Shown piece by piece: positions 8,384 to 16,645 of a stretch of DNA of 64,000 nucleotides (its first letter is position 1; the number at the start of each line of letters is the position of its first letter). This DNA is from Paraburkholderia ultramafica (lineage in GTDB: Bacteria; Pseudomonadota; Gammaproteobacteria; Burkholderiales; Burkholderiaceae), in assembly GCF_902859915.1 (NCBI RefSeq), contig NZ_CADIKK010000009.1, positions 124,001 through 188,000 of the forward strand, written 5' to 3'. The notes beneath the pieces are model-generated. The model did no database searches. It saw only the letters and a program-made list of their open reading frames with translations, and was not told the DNA's origin. The translations under genes and the position numbers were made by a program.

Positions 8384-8430
8384 AAAAGCAAAACGGCGAT
8401 GTGGCTTCTTTCGAAGCTCACACCGCCGTT
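8384..8430 (-). terminator. Long intrinsic terminator of rpsU
   Basis: On the minus strand a long imperfect stem starts with AACGGCGGTGTG and ends with CACATCGCCGTT, capped by GCTTC-GAAA-GAAGC. It is followed by TTGCTTTT and lies just after the rpsU stop codon. Confidence 0.8.
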
Positions 8431-8450
8431 CGGCGTACGGAAAAGCGTGC

Positions 8451-8663
8451 TTAGTGCAGCTTTTTCGGCAGCATCTGGCTGCGCAGGCGCTTGTGCAGAC
8501 GCTTCACAGCAGCAGCCTTTTTGCGCTTACGTGCCGTAGTCGGCTTTTCGTACGATTGGCGCTCACGCAGTTCAGCGATCAGGCCATTCTTTTCGATTGC
8601 GCGACGAAAGCGGCGAATTGCCACTTCGAACGGCTCGTTTTCCTTCAGAAGAATCGTCGTCAT
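8451..8663 (-). CDS. rpsU: 30S ribosomal protein S21
   Basis: A 70-residue, very basic small-subunit ribosomal protein, the length normal for S21. It opens [20 protein letters not shown] and has the C-terminal [20 protein letters not shown] tail that contacts 16S rRNA. AGGAAT lies just upstream of the ATG, and a long terminator follows. In many bacteria rpsU heads the rpsU-dnaG-rpoD operon; here it is alone, as is common for Burkholderia paralogues. Confidence 0.97.
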   Translation of the reverse strand: MTTILLKENEPFEVAIRRFRRAIEKNGLIAELRERQSYEKPTTARKRKKAAAVKRLHKRLRSQMLPKKLH

Positions 8664-8981
8664 GTAATTCCTAACTCAATCACTTGATACGGGTTAATTG
8701 CGTGGCGGGAGACCGCTCACGCGCCGGCCCTCCGGTCGTTCCGATTCATGGCCAGTAACAGGCAAACGCGGGGAAACCCCGGCCAAACCACGAATGAAAC
8801 GAGAGGCAAAGCGGCCACGGAGGCCGGAAAAGAGAGGTGGGGAGCTCACCGCGGAACGCGGACAGACGTATTGCAAATGCCGCGTCTGTTGCCGTTTCGC
8901 CAACCTTTCATCAATGAATAACACTGACGAAACAGGCAAAGATCTCAATTCACTCCCGATGATATCAGGAAACTCTCCATC
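8664..8981. other. Non-coding leader of rpsU
   Basis: These 318 bases lie between the 3' end of the aldo/keto reductase gene and rpsU, both on the minus strand. I see no gene. The region must hold the rpsU promoter, but no close match to a -35/-10 pair with 17-base spacing was found with confidence. Confidence 0.4.
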
Positions 8982-9959
8982 CTACCAGGGGTTTAGCGAT
9001 CGCGCCAGGCCTCCGGCGCGATCAGGCGCTCGCCTCGTCTCGCGGATATCGTCGCCCGTCAGCATCAGGTGGACTGCGGCCGCGAGGCTTTTGAGCTGAT
9101 CGACCGAGGTTGCGCTGGCAATCGGGGCCGTTACGCTGGGTCGAGCGATCAGCCAGGCCAGTGCGATGGTGGCCGGCGTGCTGCCATGCCGCTCGGCGAC
9201 GCGGTCGAGCGCACCCAGAATCCGCAAGCCGCGCCCGTTCAGATACTTTTCGACCCGGCTGCCGCGTGCTTTATCGGCGAGATCCGCCTGCGAGCGGTAC
9301 TTGCCGGACAGAAAGCCGCTCGCCAGGCTGTAGTACACCACCACGCCGAGCTGATTGGCGAGCGCCACCGGCTCGATATCGCGCTCGTATTCCGCGCGGT
9401 CGTACAGGTTGTACTCCGGCTGCAGCAGCTGATATTCAGGCAACCCGTGCTGGCGGGACACGGCAAGCGCTTCCTCGACGCGAGCGCCGCTGTAGTTCGA
9501 AGCGCCGATCACCCGCACCTTGCCCGCCTCGATCAGCTTCTGGTACGCGCCGAGCGTTTCGGCCAGCGGCGTTTCGGTATCGTCGTTGTGAGAAAAGTAG
9601 ACGTCGATGTAATCGGTTTGCAAGCGCCGCAGCGAGTCCTCGACCGCCGCCTCGATATTGGCCGCCGACAACCCCTTGCGCTGCGGATGCTTGGACACCT
9701 TGGTGGCGAGCACGATCTTGTCGCGCTTGCCGCTCTGCCGGAACCATTTGCCGAGGATGGTTTCCGACTCGCCGCCCTGATTGCCCGGCACCCACGCGGA
9801 ATAGACATCGGAGGTATCGATAAAGTCGAGACCCGCATCGACGAACGCATCCAGAATCGAAAACGAGGTGGCTTCACTCGCGGTCCAGCCAAATACATTG
9901 CCGCCGAACATAAGCGGCGCGACCTGCAATTCCGAGCGTCCAATCCTGCGTTTCTGCAT
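8982..9959 (-). CDS. Aldo/keto reductase with a probable C-terminal frameshift
   Basis: A 325-residue NADP-dependent aldo/keto reductase of the YajO/YghZ-like group. The TIM barrel contains the catalytic Asp-Tyr pair (FIDTSDVYSAW), the Lys (LATKVSKHP) and the His (VYFSHNDDTE). The cofactor end is PIASATSVDQL. After TGDDIR the frame reads ETRRAPDRAGGLARSLNPW, unlike the family. The minus-1 alternative frame at the same place reads DEASA then stop at 9022-9024, which is the usual ending of these enzymes. A small indel near 9032-9040 therefore probably extended the tail by about 13 residues. The barrel is intact, so activity may be kept. AKR start 9959 has a good GGAGAAA site. Confidence 0.88.
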   Translation of the reverse strand: MQKRRIGRSELQVAPLMFGGNVFGWTASEATSFSILDAFVDAGLDFIDTSDVYSAWVPGNQGGESETILGKWFRQSGKRDKIVLATKVSKHPQRKGLSAANIEAAVEDSLRRLQTDYIDVYFSHNDDTETPLAETLGAYQKLIEAGKVRVIGASNYSGARVEEALAVSRQHGLPEYQLLQPEYNLYDRAEYERDIEPVALANQLGVVVYYSLASGFLSGKYRSQADLADKARGSRVEKYLNGRGLRILGALDRVAERHGSTPATIALAWLIARPSVTAPIASATSVDQLKSLAAAVHLMLTGDDIRETRRAPDRAGGLARSLNPW

Positions 9960-10113
9960 GTTTTCTCCAAGGTTTTTACACAGAAGAAAAACAGAATACG
10001 CCGTCTTTTCAATGCCTGCAGTGCACCCGCCGAACCAGGCTGCGAGCGGCTTTCAGAGGTAGTGCCAGTCTCAGGGCCCGGAAAGCTTTCGACTCTCTAT
10101 TGCACAAAGTTCC

Positions 10114-10140
10114 TCAAGTTTTTTTTAGACGCGCCGTCAA
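10114..10140 (+). promoter_or_regulatory. Sigma-28 (FliA) promoter of fliC
   Basis: TCAAGTTT (10114-10121), an 11-base spacer and GCCGTCAA (10133-10140) match the flagellar sigma-28 consensus TAAAGTTT-N11-GCCGATAA in both elements and in exact spacing. It lies about 90 bases upstream of fliC, so flagellin would be made only after FliA is released from its anti-sigma factor. Confidence 0.85.
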
Positions 10141-10228
10141 CCTTCACTGAGGCGGCCAGCAATGAACGAGTGCTTTCCGCCGATGCCAACGTGGCGTATG
10201 GGCTCAAGGCTTATTTAGGAGATTTTCC

Positions 10229-11656
10229 ATGCTCGGAATCAATAGCAATATCAACTCGCTGGTTGCACAGCAAAACCTTAACGGCTCGCAAAGCGCCCTG
10301 TCGCAAGCCATCACGCGCCTGTCTTCGGGCAAGCGCATCAACAGCGCGGCTGATGATGCAGCAGGTCTGGCAATCTCGACCGGCATGCAAACGCAGATCA
10401 ACGGCCTGAATCAAGGCGTGTCGAACGCGAACGACGGTGTTTCGATGGTCCAGACGGCATCGAGCGGTCTGAGCCAGATCACGTCGAGCCTGCAACGTAT
10501 CCGCCAACTCGCAGTGCAGGCATCGAGCGGCGGCCTGACGGCTGACAACCGGGCAGCGCTGCAACAGGAAGTGTCGCAGCAGATTCAGGAAGTGAACCGG
10601 ATCGCCTCGCAAACACAGTACAACGGCAAGAACATTCTGGACGGCTCGGCAGGCAGCGTAACATTCCAGGTCGGCGCAAACGTCGGTCAGACTGTTAACC
10701 TGAATCTGTCGCAGGATCTTTCGGCAGCGTCGGTCGGAACCGGCCAGGTGCAAGCAGGTGCACTGCTCGGTTCGGTTGCCGTGTCGATCGACAGTACGGG
10801 TGCGGAGTGGACGGCGGGCACGAGTACCGGCAATGAAATCACGCAGGTCAACGTGCTTGCGGATGGCAAGGGCGGCTACACGTACACCGACCAAAACAAT
10901 CAGCAAATTGCAAACTCCGTTATCGAAGGCGCAGCTGCCGTCCTCAACGTGAGCACCGCCGGCACGATCACCGCAGGCAGCGGCATCAGCATCGCGAATT
11001 CGCTCACTGCTATCAACGCGAACAACGTCGCGGGCACGGCAGCGGGCACGACCCTCGGCACGATCAGCGGCCTCGATCTGGCCACTAGTTCGACCGGCGT
11101 CGTTACCGACGCGGCTGCCGGCACACCGACATACCCGGTGCCGTCGGGCAACATCACGTCGATTACGGTGAAGTCGGATGGCAGCACGGGCTTCCAGTTT
11201 TTCGACCAGAACGGCAACACGCTCAGCGCAAACGCGATCGCAGCCGTGTTTGACCCGACGACTGCAGTAGCGGGTGGCACCTTAGCACAGGCTACCACCC
11301 CTGCCACGCAATTCGTGAACGTCAACGCGAAGGCAACGACGCAAGCCGTGTCGAACATCGACATCAGCACGACGAACGGCGCGAATGATGCAATGGAATC
11401 GATCGACAACGCGCTGACGACCGTGAACAACATCCAGGCTAGCCTGGGTGCTGCACAGAACCGCTTCACGGCCATCGCGACGACCCAGCAAGCTCAGTCG
11501 ACCGATCTGTCGCAAGCACAATCGCAAATCACCGACGCTAACTTCGCGCAGGAAACGGCCAACCTGAGCAAGGCACAGGTGATGCAACAGGCTGGCATCT
11601 CGGTGCTGTCGCAAGCCAACTCCATGCCGCAGCAGGTTCTGAAGCTCCTGCAGTAA
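10229..11656 (+). CDS. fliC: Flagellin
   Basis: A 475-residue filament subunit exported by the flagellar type III system. The N-terminal D0/D1 region (MLGINSNINSLVAQQNL to about residue 150) and the C-terminal D1/D0 region (about 395-475, ending SMPQQVLKLLQ) are strongly conserved. The central 150-395 region is a Thr/Ala/Gly-rich variable surface domain. There are no cysteines. The start has AGGAGA just upstream and a sigma-28 promoter precedes it. fliD and fliT follow on the same strand, the usual late flagellar cluster of Burkholderiales. Thr/Ser-rich surface loops could be glycosylated, which is only an inference. Confidence 0.97.
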   Translation: MLGINSNINSLVAQQNLNGSQSALSQAITRLSSGKRINSAADDAAGLAISTGMQTQINGLNQGVSNANDGVSMVQTASSGLSQITSSLQRIRQLAVQASSGGLTADNRAALQQEVSQQIQEVNRIASQTQYNGKNILDGSAGSVTFQVGANVGQTVNLNLSQDLSAASVGTGQVQAGALLGSVAVSIDSTGAEWTAGTSTGNEITQVNVLADGKGGYTYTDQNNQQIANSVIEGAAAVLNVSTAGTITAGSGISIANSLTAINANNVAGTAAGTTLGTISGLDLATSSTGVVTDAAAGTPTYPVPSGNITSITVKSDGSTGFQFFDQNGNTLSANAIAAVFDPTTAVAGGTLAQATTPATQFVNVNAKATTQAVSNIDISTTNGANDAMESIDNALTTVNNIQASLGAAQNRFTAIATTQQAQSTDLSQAQSQITDANFAQETANLSKAQVMQQAGISVLSQANSMPQQVLKLLQ

Positions 11657-11672
11657 GGCTTCACGCAGTAAA

Positions 11673-11709
11673 GGCATACGCGTCGTGCGCATCGCACAGC
11701 GCGTATGCC
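11673..11709 (+). terminator. Nested hairpin after fliC
   Basis: A perfect 10-bp stem (GGCATACGCG / CGCGTATGCC) encloses a second perfect stem (GTGCG-CAT-CGCAC, 11684-11696), starting 16 bases after the fliC stop. Only a weak T-rich stretch follows, so it may stabilise fliC mRNA or terminate partially. A second perfect hairpin (GGGAGGC-ATT-GCCTCCC) follows at 11725-11743. Confidence 0.6.
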
Positions 11710-11802
11710 ATAGTTCGATTTTCACGGGAGGCATTGCCTCCCGCACTGCATTCCGAACCCATAGCCAGGTTTCACTGATTCACCGACGCACGGAGCTGCT
11801 CC

Positions 11803-13632
11803 ATGTCAACTGTCTCGACGGCATCATCCACGACCGCCACCGCCACAACCGCGAGCACCAACGCCGCGCTTCAACAGGCCGCACAGTCGATCATCAGCGG
11901 CTCCACCGGCAATACCTCGTTGGATGTCTCATCGCTGGTCACCGCACTTGTCAATTCGAAGACGGCCGGGCAGTTGGCGGCTTTGACCGCGCAAACGACC
12001 GCCGACAACACCAAAATTTCCGCGATCGGCACACTCAAGTCCGCCCTGTCGGCACTGCAAGCCACCTTGACCAATCTCGCGAACGGGACGGCATTGTCGT
12101 CCTACACCGCAACGGCAAGCGGCTCGGGCCTTACGGCTACGGCCGGTGTGGGTGCGGTGGCAGGCAGCTACGCGATCTCGGTGTCGCAAATCGCACAGGC
12201 TCAAACCATTTCCTCCGGCGCCTTCGCAGCGACGGCTGCAATTGGCACCGGCACCTTGAACGTCTCCGTCGGTGGCCAGTCGATGAGCGTCAACATCGAC
12301 TCGACGAACAACACGTTGAGCGGCATCGCCTCGGCAATCAACTCCGCGACCAACAATCCGGGTGTCTCGGCGACGGTCGTGACCGGTACGGACGGCGCGC
12401 ACCTCGTGTTGCGCTCGACCTCGACCGGCGCCGCGAACACCATCAGTGTTTCGTCCAGCAGCACGGGCCTGTCGAGCCTCGGCGTGACGTCTTCGCCGTC
12501 GCTCACGTCGGGCACGTTCAGCACGTCGCAACAACTCGGCACCGGCACGTTGACCATCGCACTCGGCGGCAGCTCGATGAGCGTCGACGTCACGTCATCG
12601 AACAATACGCTGAGCGGCATCGCAGATGCGATTAACAGTGCAAGCGCTGTGAGCGGCAATCCGGGCGTCACGGCGAAGGTCGTTACCACATCCAGCGGCT
12701 CACAACTCGTGCTGAGCTCGACCAACGGCAGTTCCAGTGCGATCAGCGTCACGACGAGCGGCGTAGCGAACGATGCGGGACTGTCGAGCCTCGGCAGCAT
12801 GGCCACGACTTCGTCGATCAACTCGACGGGCGGCAGCACGTGGACCCAGGCGCAATCCGCGCAAGATGCGCTCTTCACGGTCGATGGCACCGCGGTCAGC
12901 AGCTCCACCAATTCATCGTCCACCGCCATCGCCGGTGTCACCCTGAACCTGACCGCCGCCGCGCTCGGTACGACGTCGTCCGGCGTGACGACAGGCAACT
13001 CGCAGACCCTGACGATTGCGTCCGACACGACGTCACAAGCAACGGCGATCACCAACTTCGTCAGCATATACAACACGCTGGTCACGACGATGGGCTCGCT
13101 CACGTCGTTCGATGGCACGCAGGCGCAAGGATCTCAGGCCGGCCCGCTGCTGGGCGACTCGATGACCAACACGATCGAGAACACCCTGGCGAGTATCGTC
13201 AGCGGCGGTGTGAAGAGCGGTAACTCGTCGCTCTCGCTCAGCTCGATCGGCATCACGCTCAATGCCGACGGATCGCTGACGGCGGATAACACTGCACTGA
13301 CAACCGCACTGACCAACTCGCCCTCCACCGTTGCCACACTGTTCAACTCGACAACCGGTATTGCCGCGAAGCTGAACAACAGCATCACCGGCTTTACTGC
13401 GACGGGTGGCATCATGGATAGCGAAACCACCGCGATCAACGCCGATCTCACGAGTGTCGCCGCTCAGCAGACCACGCTCAGCAACTACACCGCGCAGCTG
13501 ACAAGCCAGTATCAGGCACAGTTCACCGCCCTCAATACCTTGATGGCAACGATGAACAACAACTCGCAGTACCTGACGCAGCTCTTCGGCGGCACGAATA
13601 GTGCGGGCGCAATGGCGACCAACAAGAGCTGA
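11803..13632 (+). CDS. fliD: Flagellar filament cap protein (hook-associated protein 2)
   Basis: A 609-residue secreted protein forming the filament-tip cap that guides flagellin assembly. The N-terminal FliD domain includes SLDVSSLVTALVNSKTAGQLAALTAQT (residues about 40-66). The C-terminal coiled-coil end has LTSQYQAQFTALNTLMATMNNNSQYLTQLF. Between them lie two tandem copies of a roughly 100-residue unit (about residues 130-230 and 233-331), each with the Flagellin_IN-type core NNTLSGIA-AINSA--NPGV. Family members vary in copy number, which affects length; this protein is longer than E. coli FliD. It is followed 20 bases later by its chaperone gene fliT. Confidence 0.95.
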   Translation: MSTVSTASSTTATATTASTNAALQQAAQSIISGSTGNTSLDVSSLVTALVNSKTAGQLAALTAQTTADNTKISAIGTLKSALSALQATLTNLANGTALSSYTATASGSGLTATAGVGAVAGSYAISVSQIAQAQTISSGAFAATAAIGTGTLNVSVGGQSMSVNIDSTNNTLSGIASAINSATNNPGVSATVVTGTDGAHLVLRSTSTGAANTISVSSSSTGLSSLGVTSSPSLTSGTFSTSQQLGTGTLTIALGGSSMSVDVTSSNNTLSGIADAINSASAVSGNPGVTAKVVTTSSGSQLVLSSTNGSSSAISVTTSGVANDAGLSSLGSMATTSSINSTGGSTWTQAQSAQDALFTVDGTAVSSSTNSSSTAIAGVTLNLTAAALGTTSSGVTTGNSQTLTIASDTTSQATAITNFVSIYNTLVTTMGSLTSFDGTQAQGSQAGPLLGDSMTNTIENTLASIVSGGVKSGNSSLSLSSIGITLNADGSLTADNTALTTALTNSPSTVATLFNSTTGIAAKLNNSITGFTATGGIMDSETTAINADLTSVAAQQTTLSNYTAQLTSQYQAQFTALNTLMATMNNNSQYLTQLFGGTNSAGAMATNKS

Positions 13633-13652
13633 GAATGAAGGGAGGAATCGAG

Positions 13653-13952
13653 ATGAACTCGCGTGAACTGGCCGCAAGCCTGCTTACCCTGTCCCTATCG
13701 ATCGAGCGGGCGGCACTGGAAGCCGACTGGCTCGAGGCAGCCCGACTGGGCGAAGAGCGCTCGCCATTGCTGATGTTGCTGACAGCGGACGCGGATGACG
13801 AGACGCGAGACATCGCACGCCGTATTCAGGCCATCAACGAATCAGTGCTCACGATGGCGGCAATCGGCAAGGACGAGTTGCAAACTGAATATCGTGTGGC
13901 GATGAGCCGCACGAACGCCACGAAGGAATATCACCGCATCGCGATGCTCTGA
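13653..13952 (+). CDS. fliT: Flagellar export chaperone FliT
   Basis: A 99-residue helical protein in the fliT position directly after fliD. In other bacteria FliT binds FliD for export and inhibits FlhDC. Sequence similarity within FliT is low; the assignment rests on position, size and predominantly helical acidic composition. The start at 13653 is preceded by GGGAGG at 13639-13644; the ATG at 13635 sits inside that site and is rejected. A terminator follows. Confidence 0.75.
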   Translation: MNSRELAASLLTLSLSIERAALEADWLEAARLGEERSPLLMLLTADADDETRDIARRIQAINESVLTMAAIGKDELQTEYRVAMSRTNATKEYHRIAML

Positions 13953-14021
13953 TTGCTCCGCGCGGTCCATCGAATAACAACAACAATAGCTACGCCGGAA
14001 CACGGCGTACTCGTTCGCCTC

Positions 14022-14048
14022 ATGCCCGCTCCGTGCGGGCATTTTTGT
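14022..14048 (+). terminator. Intrinsic terminator after fliT
   Basis: ATGCCCGC and GCGGGCAT form an 8-bp stem followed by TTTTTGTTT. A second perfect hairpin (TACGCCG-GAACA-CGGCGTA, 13991-14009) lies just before it. Confidence 0.85.
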
Positions 14049-14246
14049 TTGATGCGCCTGCCAGCGCTGTAATCGGCGCAACACTCACCCCCCCGCTCAA
14101 GCACACAGCGCACTCGCGCGAACACGGCTGCGCCACGTCGCCAGCGATCCAATGAACAGAAAGTTCTTTCGCCTTCATCTCGTCCGTTCGAGGACGCGTG
14201 AATAGCCACATACTTCTCACATCATCGACACTTATAGCGCACCATC

Positions 14247-14675
14247 ATGACCCATGCGTCACCGCCCCTCGCAAACTCGACTCGCACACCTGAGGAGCAA
14301 TTCGAGGAAGACGTGCAGATGGTCCTTCAAAGCGCGGTCGCCGAGCATCGGAATGGTAATCTGGACGAGGCGGAAAGACTCTTTCGCATCATCCTCGACG
14401 TCCGCCCCCACCACCTCGAAGCGAACTACAACCTGGGCACGCTGTCTGTTCAGCGGCAACAGCCCGAGGCTGCGATCTCCTGCTTCGAAATTGTCATCGG
14501 CTCGCAGCCCGGTAAAGCGGAGTACTGGGTGAGCTATATCGATGCGTTGAGTCAGGCTGGCGAACTGAACGCCGCGCGAATCATGCTGGAGGCAACGCAA
14601 CAACGCGGCCTCACGGGACCGGCTTTCGATGTGCTAGCCCACAGGTTGGCATCGGGTGGATCCCTCTCCGCCTGA
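14247..14675 (+). CDS. Short TPR-repeat protein downstream of the flagellin locus
   Basis: A 142-residue protein with about two and a half tetratricopeptide repeats. The first contains LDEAERLFRIILDVRPHHLEANYNLG, the second QQPEAAISCFEIVIGSQPGKAEYW, and a third partial one starts at SQAGELNAARIML. It has no signal peptide. In relatives, a much larger TPR protein with a C-terminal O-GlcNAc-transferase-like domain, thought to modify flagellin, often follows fliC-fliD-fliT and begins in a very similar way. Here the frame stops after the repeats and only 83 non-coding bases follow. It may be a truncated remnant or a stand-alone TPR adaptor. Confidence 0.7.
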   Translation: MTHASPPLANSTRTPEEQFEEDVQMVLQSAVAEHRNGNLDEAERLFRIILDVRPHHLEANYNLGTLSVQRQQPEAAISCFEIVIGSQPGKAEYWVSYIDALSQAGELNAARIMLEATQQRGLTGPAFDVLAHRLASGGSLSA

Positions 14676-14758
14676 AACGCACGCTTCGCCCGCGGCCGCT
14701 TTCACGCGGCCTTCGCTTTGCCGTCCGTTGTCGTCGGGCGGCTCACGTTGAGGTTCAC

Positions 14759-15769
14759 TCAGCGCGTCAGCGTCACCGCCAGATAGGTGCCATACAATAC
14801 GCCGCACATCAGCAACGCCCACACCGGCACGCCACGCTCGCGCACGTTGATCCGCAGCCACGCGGCGGCGGCCAGCGTGATGACGATGCCGGTCACGACT
14901 TCGATGCGCGGCACCCACGGCGTCAGCAGAATCCCGATGGCGGGCAGCAGGGTGCCCTGGAACACCATCGCGCCGGTGATATTGCCGAACGCGAGCGTGT
15001 CCTTGCCACGGCGAATCCACAGAATGCTGTTGACCTTCTCGGGCAATTCGGTCGCGATCGGAATGATCAGCAACGAGAGCAGCAGCGGCGAAACGCCGAG
15101 CACCTGCGAGACCCCGCGCACGCCATGGATGAAGCCTTCAGCGCCCCACACCAGCAATGCAACGGCTAACACCAGTTGCAGCACGATGGTCGCGAGATTG
15201 GTCGGCACGCCGAGCCGCGAGAGCAGCATCTTGCCCGGCGCTTCCGTGCCGTGGCCCGCGTCGACGAGCTGACTCGACGCGCGGAACGTCATCACCACGT
15301 AGGTGATGTACACGCCCACCAGCGCCACGCTGAACAGCGCGCGCACGATCATCTGCTCGTGCGGCACGTACATCGCCGCAGCCGCCAGCACGAACGCGCA
15401 CAGGAAATAGTTGAGATCGCGCGTGAAGCCTGTCCGCTCCGGCGCGACCCAGCCTTTGACTCCGCGGGCGCGAAGAATGGCGAGCGTCATCAGAAAGGTG
15501 GACAGGGTGGAGAGCATCAGCGGCGCGCCGAGAATTGCGCCGACGCCGATCTCCTGATTGACCGCGCTGTCGGTCGTGCCGCCTGCAATGGCGAGCAAGG
15601 GCACGAGCGTTTCGGGCAGTGCCGTGCCCACCGCTGCGAACAGCGAGCCTGTCACGCCTTCGGAGATTTTCAGACGTTCGCCGAGATGTTCCAGCGCATT
15701 GGTGAAGAGTTCGGCCGCCACCAGAATGACGACCAGCATGATGGCGAGTTCGAAGAGCAGACCGGTCAT
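14759..15769 (-). CDS. CaCA-superfamily cation antiporter (sodium/calcium exchanger-like)
   Basis: A 336-residue inner-membrane protein of about ten helices with the two inverted alpha-repeats of calcium/cation antiporters. The first is SLFAAVGTALPETLVPL (about residues 42-58) and the second is LLIIPIATELPEKVNSIL (about 235-252); both carry the ion-binding Glu after GTA/ATE-L-P. It would exchange Na+ or H+ for Ca2+ or a similar ion. The start at 15769 is preferred over 15787 because GGGAG lies 6 bases upstream of it and the family begins there. No neighbouring partner gene is seen. Confidence 0.88.
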   Translation of the reverse strand: MTGLLFELAIMLVVILVAAELFTNALEHLGERLKISEGVTGSLFAAVGTALPETLVPLLAIAGGTTDSAVNQEIGVGAILGAPLMLSTLSTFLMTLAILRARGVKGWVAPERTGFTRDLNYFLCAFVLAAAAMYVPHEQMIVRALFSVALVGVYITYVVMTFRASSQLVDAGHGTEAPGKMLLSRLGVPTNLATIVLQLVLAVALLVWGAEGFIHGVRGVSQVLGVSPLLLSLLIIPIATELPEKVNSILWIRRGKDTLAFGNITGAMVFQGTLLPAIGILLTPWVPRIEVVTGIVITLAAAAWLRINVRERGVPVWALLMCGVLYGTYLAVTLTR

Positions 15770-15994
15770 GCGCGGCTCCCGGCGCACGAAGGGAGAGCAT
15801 GGCCACTCGCCGGACGGCGGGCCAACGCAAACACATGCGGGGGGACTGACAGGGCGCTACAGTGTTTCACAGGACAACTCCGCGGTCGGACGTACGTGAC
15901 GAACCCATGACGCACCGCCACCCGTCCGACCAAAACGAGGCAGTACGTCAATGGTCTCGCCAAACCGACCCGGTCGAACGCGCCATGACCCGCA

Positions 15995-16066
15995 GGTCAA
16001 GTATGTTGACGCGCTCTCCTTCAAAGAATGAAGGAAGGCTACTCCCCAGTGACCGGGGGATTCTAA
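15995..16066 (-). repeat. Possible IS200/IS605-type terminus with two hairpins
   Basis: Read on the minus strand, a GAATCCCC..GGGGAG hairpin (about 16040-16062) is followed by a CCTTC-loop-GAAGG hairpin (about 16015-16035) and then GAGCGCGTCAAC. Subterminal hairpins of the form GAATCCCC...GGGGAGGATGTCAA are typical of IS200/IS605 elements and their tnpB-associated RNAs. No transposase gene is present, so this would be a relic. This is inference from hairpin form only. The rest of 15770-16298 is non-coding apart from a 46-codon frame. Confidence 0.3.
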
Positions 16067-16070
16067 CGGC

Positions 16071-16211
16071 ATGCGTGGCTTTCAACAAGCTTCCACGGGC
16101 CCCGATGGTCGGATCGGTGAGCGGCTGGGACTGCTGGATGGCGTGGTGGATCGCTGGGCGCATCCCACTTTCGATGGCTTGTGCGACGCGCTGCACGCGG
16201 CGCGTGCATAG
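16071..16211 (+). CDS. Possible small protein or gene remnant, 46 residues
   Basis: A short frame begins at an ATG 18 bases after an in-frame stop and encodes 46 residues with the body GLLDGVVDRWAHPTFDGLCDALHAARA. No family is recognised. A G-rich stretch (GGGGGA) lies about 12 bases upstream but is also part of the hairpin described next to it. Codon bias is moderate. It may be a remnant left by a mobile element near the tRNA-Arg gene, a genuine small protein, or chance. Confidence 0.25.
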   Translation: MRGFQQASTGPDGRIGERLGLLDGVVDRWAHPTFDGLCDALHAARA

Positions 16212-16298
16212 CGTGGTCGTGGTCTGCGGGATGCGCTTCTTGCGGACTGAAGGGTAAGACTGGTGGAGGAGAAAATCGCGCTGAAACCTGGCCAGATT

Positions 16299-16374
16299 TG
16301 GCGCGCCCGGCTGGGATCGAACCAGCAACCCCTGCCTTCGGAGGGCAGTACTCTATCCATTGAGCTACGGGCGC
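16299..16374 (-). tRNA. tRNA-Arg (CCG anticodon)
   Basis: The minus strand reads a complete 76-base cloverleaf. The acceptor stem is GCGCCCG/CGGGCGC, the D arm is AGCTCAATGGATAGAGT, the anticodon arm is CTGCC-CTCCGAA-GGCAG with anticodon CCG, the T arm has GGTTCGATCC, and CCA is encoded. It decodes CGG, a common codon in GC-rich genomes. tRNA genes are frequent integration sites, and the 3' flank (below 16299) carries a possible mobile-element relic, but no integrase is seen. Confidence 0.97.
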
Positions 16375-16645
16375 TTCAACACGAAAGCGCGGCAACCAGA
16401 ACGGATGCGACGCCAAAGCGAGACCGAAAGGATACCCGGTTTCGGCCATACCGTCCACCGGACGGCCGATATAGGAAGATTCGCAACCTTCCGGCCACCC
16501 CTCCCGCTCCGGGTAAACGCCTGCTGAACACCCCGCCGCCCTCGCCGCCGTCGAAATCTTGCGTCTATAATCGTCCGTGCCTGATATAGAACAAGAAGTT
16601 GCCGTCACTCTGTACCGCTCACATACCCACGGAGACGAGACAAGC

